This document shows positions 1-4,775 of a DNA stretch of 5,274 nucleotides, in pieces. Source of the stretch: JAJZRV01 sp027442615 (lineage in GTDB: Bacteria; Pseudomonadota; Gammaproteobacteria; Burkholderiales; Ferrovaceae); contig DAIBBI010000070.1 of NCBI GenBank assembly GCA_027442615.1, forward strand, positions 1 to 5,274. Direction: 5' to 3'. The notes under the pieces are model-generated. The model had not been told where the DNA came from. It was given only the letters and a program-made list of their open reading frames with translations, and ran no database searches. Made by a program: the position numbers and the translations under genes. Within the stretch, counting starts at the first letter, position 1. Every line of letters begins with the position of its first letter.

Positions 1-888
1 GTTCAGGGCCAGTCCCTGAATCTCGGGCTGGATACGTTTGACCAGCGGCGCCAGCACCTTGCCTGGGCCGCACTCGAGCACCTGGCTGATGCCGCGAGCA
101 GCCATGGCCTGTATGGTTTCTACCCAGCGCACCGGACTATAGAGCTGCTCCACCAGCGCCGATCGGATGGCCTCAGGTGTTGTTGCCCCCGCCACGGTGG
201 CATTGTGGATGACGGGAATAGTGGGCACCTGCAGGGTGACGCCCGCCAGATAACCCTGCAAACGCTCTGCAGCAGGCTTCATCAGCGAGCAATGGGAGGG
301 TACGCTCATCGCCAGCGGGATAGCGCGCTTGGCGCCATGCGCCTTGGCTGCTTCCACACCACGCTCAATGGCGGTGCGGTGCCCTGCAATCACCACCTGT
401 CCTGGCGAATTGAAATTGGCAGGTTCCAGCACCTCGTCTCCGGCCGCTTCACGGCAGGCCGCGCGCACCGCCGCATCATCCAGTCCCAGAATCGCCGCCA
501 TTCCACCTACACCTTGCGGCACAGCCTGCTGCATGGCTTCTGCGCGAAAACGCGTCAACCTGACCGCATCGGCGAAGGACAGGCTACCGGCTGCCACCAG
601 GGCCGTATATTCACCCAGACTATGGCCGGCAACGCATTGCGGAGGTTTGCCGCCTGATGCAAGCCAGGCCCGGTACACGGCCACGCCGGCCGCCAGCATG
701 ACCGGTTGCGTATGGATCGTCAGCGCCAGCATTTCTTCCGTGCCTTGCGTCACCAGCGCCCAAAGATCCTCCCCCAGAATGGCCGAAGCCTCGTCAAAGG
801 TAGCCCTGATACCAGGCAGGTCGCCATAGGCCTGCATCATGCCCACGGATTGCGAACCCTGCCCTGGAAAAACAAAAGCAAAAGTCAT
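1..888 (-). CDS. fabD: Malonyl-CoA:ACP transacylase FabD, C-terminus cut by window edge
   Basis: Cytoplasmic enzyme that moves malonate from malonyl-CoA to acyl carrier protein, supplying the extender unit for FabH and the elongation synthases. The frame is open for 296 codons from the ATG at 888 to base 1; the family is usually about 310 residues, so only some 12-16 residues are missing. Visible family features: FPGQGSQ at residues 7-13 (oxyanion-hole Gln10), the nucleophile elbow GHSLGEYTAL with Ser90, Arg115 in FRAEAMQQ (binds the malonyl carboxylate in the family), and the catalytic His199 in VPSHCSLM. These match E. coli Gln11, Ser92, Arg117 and His201 in order and spacing. ECGPGKVL near residue 273 is the usual C-terminal loop. 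It lies 12 nt downstream of fabH, with a strong Shine-Dalgarno overlapping the fabH stop, so it is very likely co-transcribed. In many Proteobacteria fabG, acpP and fabF would follow beyond the edge; that cannot be seen here. Confidence 0.97.
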   Translation of the reverse strand, partial: MTFAFVFPGQGSQSVGMMQAYGDLPGIRATFDEASAILGEDLWALVTQGTEEMLALTIHTQPVMLAAGVAVYRAWLASGGKPPQCVAGHSLGEYTALVAAGSLSFADAVRLTRFRAEAMQQAVPQGVGGMAAILGLDDAAVRAACREAAGDEVLEPANFNSPGQVVIAGHRTAIERGVEAAKAHGAKRAIPLAMSVPSHCSLMKPAAERLQGYLAGVTLQVPTIPVIHNATVAGATTPEAIRSALVEQLYSPVRWVETIQAMAARGISQVLECGPGKVLAPLVKRIQPEIQGLALN

Positions 889-896
889 CAGTCTTA

Positions 897-902
897 CTCC
901 TT
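897..902 (-). promoter_or_regulatory. Shine-Dalgarno of fabD, overlapping the fabH stop codon
   Basis: AAGGAG on the minus strand lies 8 nt before the fabD ATG at 888. Its first two A residues are the last two bases of the fabH TAA stop. This fixes the fabD start and suggests ribosomes finishing fabH hand over to fabD. Confidence 0.8.
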
Positions 903-1860
903 ACATCCTTATCAAAGCCGAGCCCCAGGTAAAGCCGCCACCTACGCCCGCCAGCAGGACACGTTGTCCGGCCGTAATGCGCCCGTCGCGCACGGCAAGA
1001 TCAAGGGCCAGCGGAATGGATGCGGCTGAGGTGTTGCCGTGCTCGCCCACCGTCACGATGACGCGACTTTTATCAATGCCCACCTTATGGGCCGTGGATT
1101 CGATGATGCGCACATTGGCTTGGTGGGGGATCAACCAGTCCACTTCGGATACCTGCAGGTGGTTGGCTTCCAGGGCCTCGCGACACACCTGGTCGAGCAC
1201 CTTGACGGCAAACTTGAACACCGCGCCACCATCCATCCTGACCGTGGGTGAGCCACTGGCCTTGCCGCCACAAACCGAACCCGGCACCGAGAGCATGTCG
1301 GCATGCCGTCCATCCGAATGCAGATGAGTGGAATAAATGCCAGGAGCATCGGCGGGCCGCAGCACCACGGCACCCGCACCGTCGCCAAACAACACGCAGG
1401 TATTGCGGTCACTCCAGTCCAGCAGATTGGTAAAGGTTTCAGCGCCCACGACCAAGGCACACTGGGCGCTACCGCTGCGGATGAACTTGTCGGCGATCGA
1501 GAGGGCGTACACAAAACCAGTGCAAACAGCCTGGACATCGAAGGCTGCGCCGCCCGTCACACCCAGTTTGGCCTGAAGCAAGCAGGCCGTGCTGGGAAAC
1601 ACCATGTCCGGCGTGGTGGTGGCCACGATGATGAGGTCCACCTCGTTCGGGTTCACGCCCGCCACTTCCAGTGCGCGTTGCGAAGCGATCAGGGCCAGGT
1701 CACTAGTGGCCTGATTTTCAGCGCGCACATGCCGCTGGCGAATGCCGGTGCGTGACTGGATCCAGGCATCGTTGGTTTCCACGATCTTTTCCAGATCCTG
1801 GTTGGTCAGAATACGTTCAGGGGTATAGCTGCCCGTACCTGCAATTTTTGAATAGATCAT
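901..1860 (-). CDS. fabH: Beta-ketoacyl-ACP synthase III (FabH)
   Basis: Condenses acetyl-CoA with malonyl-ACP to acetoacetyl-ACP, the initiating step of type II fatty-acid synthesis in the cytoplasm. The protein is 319 residues, normal for the family (about 317-329). The thiolase-fold catalytic triad is clear: Cys113 in QAVCTGF, His246 in IPHQAN and Asn276 in GEHGNTSAAS, matching E. coli Cys112, His244 and Asn274. The early NDAWIQSRTGI (residues 30-40) and FGDGAGAVVL (158-167) are typical KAS III motifs, and the glycine-rich VGGGFTWGSALI closes the C-terminus. The full triad and initiation-type motifs separate it from FabB/FabF. The ATG shares one base with the plsX stop (TGATG), and no good Shine-Dalgarno precedes it, so its translation is probably coupled to plsX. 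It belongs to the same operon as plsX and fabD. Confidence 0.98.
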   Translation of the reverse strand: MIYSKIAGTGSYTPERILTNQDLEKIVETNDAWIQSRTGIRQRHVRAENQATSDLALIASQRALEVAGVNPNEVDLIIVATTTPDMVFPSTACLLQAKLGVTGGAAFDVQAVCTGFVYALSIADKFIRSGSAQCALVVGAETFTNLLDWSDRNTCVLFGDGAGAVVLRPADAPGIYSTHLHSDGRHADMLSVPGSVCGGKASGSPTVRMDGGAVFKFAVKVLDQVCREALEANHLQVSEVDWLIPHQANVRIIESTAHKVGIDKSRVIVTVGEHGNTSAASIPLALDLAVRDGRITAGQRVLLAGVGGGFTWGSALIRM

Positions 1861-2879
1861 CAGAGTGAAGGTTCCAGTTGCGCGACAGCAACCTCGATCC
1901 GGCCAAGCACGTTGTTGCGGACTTCAGAAGCTGCATATTGCAGGGCATGTCGAAATGCGTAGGCGTCAGCGCCACCATGGCTTTTGACGACCACGCCTTT
2001 GAGTCCAAGCAGACTTGCGCCATTATATTGGCGATGGTCAACCTGGCGGCGAAAACGGTTGAGTACAGGCATGGCCACCAGAGCGGCCAGGCGGGTGAGG
2101 AAGTTTCGTTGAAACTCGCGCCGGATCATCTGACCCAGCATCCAGGCCAGTCCCTCGGAGGTTTTCAGCACGACATTGCCCACAAAGCCGTCACAGACCA
2201 CGACATCCACCGTACCCCGGTAGATATCGTCGCCTTCCACGTTGCCATGAAAATTGACGGGGGAAGCCCTGAGCAATTCGGCAGCCCGTTTGATGACCTC
2301 GCTGCCCTTGATGGCCTCATGACCAATATTGAGCAGGCCCACGCTGGGGCGTTCCTTGCCGTCCACGGCAGCCGCCAGGATGGCACCCATCAGGCCGAAC
2401 TGGTAGAGGTGCTCGGCATCGCAATCCACGTTGGCACCAAGATCCAGCACGTAGACATGACCATTGATTGCAGGCAAGGTGGTGGCGATGGCTGGGCGCT
2501 GAATGCCGGGCATCATCTTGAGAACGAAGCGTGCCGTCGCCATCAGTGCGCCGGTGTTGCCAGCGCTGACGCAACAGGCTGCGCGCCCATCCCGGACCAG
2601 TTCGATGGCCACGCGCATGGAAGAATCCTTCTTCCTTTTGAGAGCTTGCGCAGGAGGCTCGTCCATGGCCACCACTTCAGTAGCAGCATGAACCTGCAGT
2701 CGGGATGAGCGAACGGCCTGTTGGCCGCGCAACACCGCCTCGATACGATCAGGCAGGCCTACAAGAATGATGGAGACGCTCGGGTCGCGCTCCAGCAGCT
2801 CAAGCGCTGCCGGCACGGTCACTTCAGGCCCGTGGTCCCCGCCCATGGCGTCGACAGCAACAGTGATGTTCACGCTCAC
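1860..2879 (-). CDS. plsX: Phosphate acyltransferase PlsX
   Basis: Converts acyl-ACP and orthophosphate to acyl-phosphate, the acyl donor used by the membrane acyltransferase PlsY in phospholipid synthesis; PlsX is a peripheral membrane/cytoplasmic protein. Length is 339 residues, in the family range. Conserved blocks in order: DAMGGDHGP (10-18), SAGNTGALM (105-113), LDLGAN (145-150), NIGHEAIKGS (184-193), DGFVGNVVLKTSEG (230-243) and YNGASLLGLKGVVVKSHG (285-302). The start is a GTG at 2879; there is no ATG before the one inside DAMGGD, and a second in-frame GTG lies two codons downstream (2873). Neither has a clear Shine-Dalgarno, and a short GC-rich hairpin sits immediately upstream. It follows rpmF by 30 nt and overlaps fabH by 1 nt. 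One oddity: the fourth block reads NIGHE where NIGEE is the usual form as I recall it. Identity is not in doubt; the exact start is less sure. Confidence 0.96.
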   Translation of the reverse strand: MSVNITVAVDAMGGDHGPEVTVPAALELLERDPSVSIILVGLPDRIEAVLRGQQAVRSSRLQVHAATEVVAMDEPPAQALKRKKDSSMRVAIELVRDGRAACCVSAGNTGALMATARFVLKMMPGIQRPAIATTLPAINGHVYVLDLGANVDCDAEHLYQFGLMGAILAAAVDGKERPSVGLLNIGHEAIKGSEVIKRAAELLRASPVNFHGNVEGDDIYRGTVDVVVCDGFVGNVVLKTSEGLAWMLGQMIRREFQRNFLTRLAALVAMPVLNRFRRQVDHRQYNGASLLGLKGVVVKSHGGADAYAFRHALQYAASEVRNNVLGRIEVAVAQLEPSL

Positions 2880-2880
2880 G

Positions 2881-2894
2881 CGTCGGGACCGACG
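2881..2894 (-). promoter_or_regulatory. GC-rich hairpin just upstream of the plsX start codon
   Basis: On the minus strand CGTCG-GTCC-CGACG can form a 5-bp all-Watson-Crick stem with a 4-nt loop, ending one base before the plsX GTG. It covers the place where a Shine-Dalgarno would be, and none is visible. It lies 15 nt after the rpmF stop codon. That it controls plsX translation is inference; a stem this short can also arise by chance in GC-rich DNA. Confidence 0.4.
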
Positions 2895-2909
2895 GCAGTG
2901 AAAAGAAGA

Positions 2910-3092
2910 TTACTGGTCGCCTTTGGTCCGGACCACTTTCTTGCCGCGATAAAAACCGTTGGGGCTGATATGGTGACGCAGGTGTACTTCACCTGTGGTG
3001 GGTTCGGTAGCGAGGGGAGGCGTGCCCAGAAAATCATGGGAACGATGCATCCCGCGCTTGGACGGTGACTTTTTGTTTTGCTGAACTGCCAT
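2910..3092 (-). CDS. rpmF: 50S ribosomal protein L32
   Basis: Small basic protein of the large ribosomal subunit. It is 60 residues, starting MAVQQNKKSPSKRGMHRSHD, with LRHHISPNGFYRGKKV near the C-terminus, matching the bacterial L32 pattern (E. coli is 57 residues and begins MAVQQNKPTRSKRGM). It has no cysteines, so it is the zinc-free form found in many Proteobacteria rather than the CxxC/CxxC form. The start is set by a strong AAGGAG seven bases before the ATG. It lies between yceD (44 nt upstream) and plsX (30 nt downstream), the same order as in E. coli, where rpmF is co-transcribed with yceD and the fab genes. Confidence 0.98.
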   Translation of the reverse strand: MAVQQNKKSPSKRGMHRSHDFLGTPPLATEPTTGEVHLRHHISPNGFYRGKKVVRTKGDQ

Positions 3093-3099
3093 GCTGCTA

Positions 3100-3105
3100 C
3101 TCCTT
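3100..3105 (-). promoter_or_regulatory. Shine-Dalgarno of rpmF
   Basis: AAGGAG on the minus strand, 7 nt before the rpmF ATG at 3092. It is the strongest ribosome-binding site in the operon apart from that of fabD, fitting the high demand for a ribosomal protein, and it fixes the rpmF start. Confidence 0.85.
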
Positions 3106-3136
3106 CAAATCGGATCATGAAGACCCGGTTAATCGA

Positions 3137-3640
3137 TTATGGACCGGACGTCTTTTTCAATTTAGCCAACGCCGCAAACGGGTTTTCCCGTTTTTGCTGG
3201 CTGGCTTCTGTTCCTGCGCCGCAAACTTCCTTTGCATGGGCCGGTGCAAGCGGCAGTGCAAGCAGGATTTCATCTTCCACCAGGGCCGCCACATCCAGCT
3301 GCTCGGGCTGCACAATCACGTCAACGCCAGCCACTTCATCTTCCAGCTCCGGCAATGCCGCTTCATCCTTCACCATCACGATCTGTTCATCGATCTCAAG
3401 ATCGAAGGGAAACCCCTCCAGACAGCGTTGGCAGGTCAACAGGACCCGGCCGTCCAGATGAATCGTGACCATAGGCAATCCGTCGAGCGCCTTTCCGCCC
3501 TCGAGGCGATAATGAAATTTGCCCTCACCTGAATGGAGCACCCCTTTGAGGCGCTCAAGATCACCCGGAAAACCGTGACCCTCTATGACTTCACCCAGCG
3601 CTGCAAAACGCATGGGATCAAGTATGGGAGCTTCAAACAT
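3137..3640 (-). CDS. yceD: YceD/DUF177 family protein, large-subunit rRNA accumulation factor
   Basis: DUF177 protein of 167 residues. In E. coli the homologue YceD is needed for normal 23S rRNA accumulation; the mechanism is not well established, so the role here is by homology. Family features: LTCQRCLEGF with Cys70 and Cys73 in the centre, an acidic stretch around 83-103, VEDEILLALPLAPAH (121-135) followed by Cys140, and the characteristic C-terminal RENPFAALAKLKK. The protein begins with ATG at 3640 and LDPMR near residue 7, comparable to LDPVR in the E. coli protein. A second ATG at 3613 (Met10) is a possible alternative start. No Shine-Dalgarno precedes either. It is the first gene of the minus-strand operon, 44 nt ahead of rpmF, and is driven by a near-consensus promoter placed almost against the start codon. 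Confidence 0.94.
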   Translation of the reverse strand: MFEAPILDPMRFAALGEVIEGHGFPGDLERLKGVLHSGEGKFHYRLEGGKALDGLPMVTIHLDGRVLLTCQRCLEGFPFDLEIDEQIVMVKDEAALPELEDEVAGVDVIVQPEQLDVAALVEDEILLALPLAPAHAKEVCGAGTEASQQKRENPFAALAKLKKTSGP

Positions 3641-3649
3641 AAGGCCGGT

Positions 3650-3678
3650 ATTCTAGTGCCTCTTACCCATATTGTCAA
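3650..3678 (-). promoter_or_regulatory. Sigma70-type promoter of the yceD-rpmF-plsX-fabH-fabD operon
   Basis: Minus strand: perfect -35 TTGACA (3678-3673), 17-nt spacer, -10 TAGAAT (3655-3650, five of six bases). Only 9 nt separate the -10 from the yceD ATG at 3640, so transcription should begin between about 3645 and 3640, giving a leader of 0-5 nt. It is the best promoter match I see in the window and sits where the operon promoter is expected. The A/T-rich stretch just upstream could act as an UP element (inference). Confidence 0.75.
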
Positions 3679-3705
3679 AGACTTAAAGAGGTTTTGTTGA
3701 GAGCT

Positions 3706-3714
3706 TGCTATAGT
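3706..3714 (+). promoter_or_regulatory. Extended -10 promoter element for maf
   Basis: TGCTATAGT is an extended -10 (TGn followed by TATAGT, five of six bases). No good -35 lies 16-18 nt upstream, as is common for extended -10 promoters. Initiation would be near 3720-3722, about 25 nt before the ATG at 3745. This is the main reason to reject the longer reading frame opening with TTG at 3694. It is back to back with the yceD promoter. Confidence 0.55.
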
Positions 3715-3744
3715 GTGCGATATCCAAAAATGCGAGATTGCACC

Positions 3745-4323
3745 ATGCCCTCCCTGGTTTTGGCCTCTGGCTCTGCCTACCGCCGGGAATTACTCTCCCG
3801 ACTGGGCCTGCCCTTCGAGACGGCCTCCCCTCACCTTGATGAATCGCCCCTGCCTGGTGAGGCACCGCTGGTCACCTGCGAGCGCCTGGCTCAGGAGAAG
3901 GCCCGCAAGATCGCCCCATCCCATCCGCACGCCTTGATCATTGGCAGCGACCAGATAGCCCTGTTGCATGGGGAACTGGTAGGCAAACCCGGAAACCACG
4001 CCAATGCCGTGCGCCAGCTGCAACGGGCCAGCGGGCAGGAAATGACTTTCCATACTGCCCTGTGCCTGTTGAATGCCGAGACCGGGCGCATGCAACTGAA
4101 CCGGGTGGTGGTCACCGTGCAATACCGAAGCCTGCACCCGGAGCAGATCGAGCGCTATCTGGCAGCGGACCAACCCTACGATTGCGCTGGCAGCGGCCGC
4201 ATCGAAACGCTGGGCATTACCCTGGTGGAATGGGTCAAAAGCGACGACCCTACGGCGCTGATCGGTTTGCCCCTGATTTCCCTGACGAGCATGCTGCTCA
4301 ACGAAGGCGTCGTCCTGCCTTAG
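3745..4323 (+). CDS. Maf/YceF-type nucleoside triphosphate pyrophosphatase
   Basis: Maf-family house-cleaning enzyme that hydrolyses non-canonical or modified nucleoside triphosphates to the monophosphate and pyrophosphate. The E. coli YceF branch, which it resembles most (LASGSAYRRELL versus LASTSPWRRALL), prefers 7-methyl-GTP. Translated from ATG 3745 it is 192 residues, normal length. Family residues: Ser8, Arg13 and Arg14 in the phosphate-binding N-terminus, Asp32-Glu33, Lys52 in AQEKA, Asp69-Gln70 in IIGSDQ (Asp69 is the family's catalytic base), Lys81 in GKP, then DCAGS and IGLPLISL. After CAGS the usual FKSEG loop reads GRIETLG, an unusual variant. The frame extends back to a TTG at 3694, but the extended -10 element and family alignment favour 3745; a weak GAG lies 8 nt upstream. 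It is divergent from yceD, as yceF is in E. coli, and convergent with crcB. Confidence 0.93.
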   Translation: MPSLVLASGSAYRRELLSRLGLPFETASPHLDESPLPGEAPLVTCERLAQEKARKIAPSHPHALIIGSDQIALLHGELVGKPGNHANAVRQLQRASGQEMTFHTALCLLNAETGRMQLNRVVVTVQYRSLHPEQIERYLAADQPYDCAGSGRIETLGITLVEWVKSDDPTALIGLPLISLTSMLLNEGVVLP

Positions 4324-4341
4324 TGCAAGTAACCCACCTCT

Positions 4342-4731
4342 TCAAGCCAGAAGCGCGCGCATCAAGACAATGCCCACCCAGGTCAGCCCCAGGGAGCCCG
4401 CCGTATGCGCCCATACCTCGATGAAGGCTGCTAAGCGTCTGCCGTGGCGGAAACTGTTCACCACCTCGGCAGAAAATGTGGAGAACGTGGTGAGCCCGCC
4501 CAGAAAGCCCGTCAGCAGCAACAGGCGTAGCGACTCGGGCACCCAATGCAGCACCAGGCCCTCACTGAGCACTCCCATCAAAAACCCTCCCAGCAAGTTG
4601 GCTGCAAGGGTGCCCAGCGGCAAGCGTGGCAGCAAGGCATTGAAGGCCGTGGAGAAGCCCCAACGCAGCCAGGAGCCCACCGCGCCACCCACGCCCACTG
4701 CCAGGGCATCTAAACCGTAACCGATTGCCAT
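4342..4731 (-). CDS. crcB: Fluoride efflux channel CrcB/Fluc
   Basis: Inner-membrane fluoride channel that lets toxic F- leave the cell; the family works as an antiparallel dual-topology dimer. It is 129 residues with four hydrophobic helices at about 8-26, 38-60, 68-90 and 102-125. Hallmarks: GGAVGSWLRW (15-24), GTLAANLLGGFLMG (40-53) with pore Asn45, and GFLGGLTTFSTFSAE (75-89) carrying the phenylalanine-box residues Phe83 and Phe86 and the helix break that binds the central Na+. Only one copy is seen, so it is presumably a homodimer. The ATG at 4731 has no clear Shine-Dalgarno. Its 42-nt divergent spacer is too short for, and does not contain, a recognisable fluoride (crcB-motif) riboswitch. 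It converges on maf with only 18 nt between stop codons and is an unrelated function sitting between two core genes. Confidence 0.96.
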   Translation of the reverse strand: MAIGYGLDALAVGVGGAVGSWLRWGFSTAFNALLPRLPLGTLAANLLGGFLMGVLSEGLVLHWVPESLRLLLLTGFLGGLTTFSTFSAEVVNSFRHGRRLAAFIEVWAHTAGSLGLTWVGIVLMRALLA

Positions 4732-4753
4732 GCCGCTACAATGCCGATTTTAT
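4725..4753 (+). promoter_or_regulatory. Weak candidate promoter for the methyltransferase gene
   Basis: TTGCCA (4725-4730, five of six to the -35 consensus), 17-nt spacer, TTTTAT (4748-4753, four of six). It would start transcription near 4760, 14 nt or so before the ATG at 4774. The -35 lies inside the crcB coding start. It is only a consensus match, and a TACAAT at 4737-4742 is an alternative -10 with no matching -35. Confidence 0.28.
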
Positions 4754-4775
4754 GCGCGAACCACAAGACTTTCAT
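4747..4775 (-). promoter_or_regulatory. Weak candidate promoter for crcB
   Basis: Minus strand ATGAAA (4775-4770, four of six), 17-nt spacer, TAAAAT (4752-4747, five of six). It would give a leader of about 8-9 nt before the crcB ATG. Its -10 overlaps the candidate -10 of the divergent methyltransferase gene, so the two could not easily fire together. Support is a consensus match only. Confidence 0.3.

Noticed and set aside
205..829. Plus-strand open frames of 150 and 166 codons over fabD
   Set aside because: The minus strand codes FabD with all catalytic residues across this stretch; these are shadow frames.
1878..2708. 276-codon plus-strand open frame antisense to plsX
   Set aside because: It lies wholly inside plsX, whose family motifs are unmistakable. 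The frame stays open because of GC-rich codon bias, and its translation resembles no family I know.
3130..3139. 10-bp palindrome TAATCGATTA at the yceD stop codon
   Set aside because: Too short and A/T-rich for a stable hairpin, not followed by a T run, and no second copy seen; likely chance.
3694..3744. Longer maf start at TTG 3694
   Set aside because: It would begin upstream of the extended -10 element's predicted transcript start, and the extra 17 residues precede the usual family N-terminus.
4304..4322. Possible terminator between maf and crcB (AAGGC...GCCTT)
   Set aside because: Only a 5-bp stem with an 8-nt loop inside the maf 3' end and no T tract on either strand.
4741..4773. Longer methyltransferase start at ATG 4741
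   Set aside because: In frame and open, but it has no ribosome-binding site and the added 11 residues look unlike the family; kept only as an alternative.
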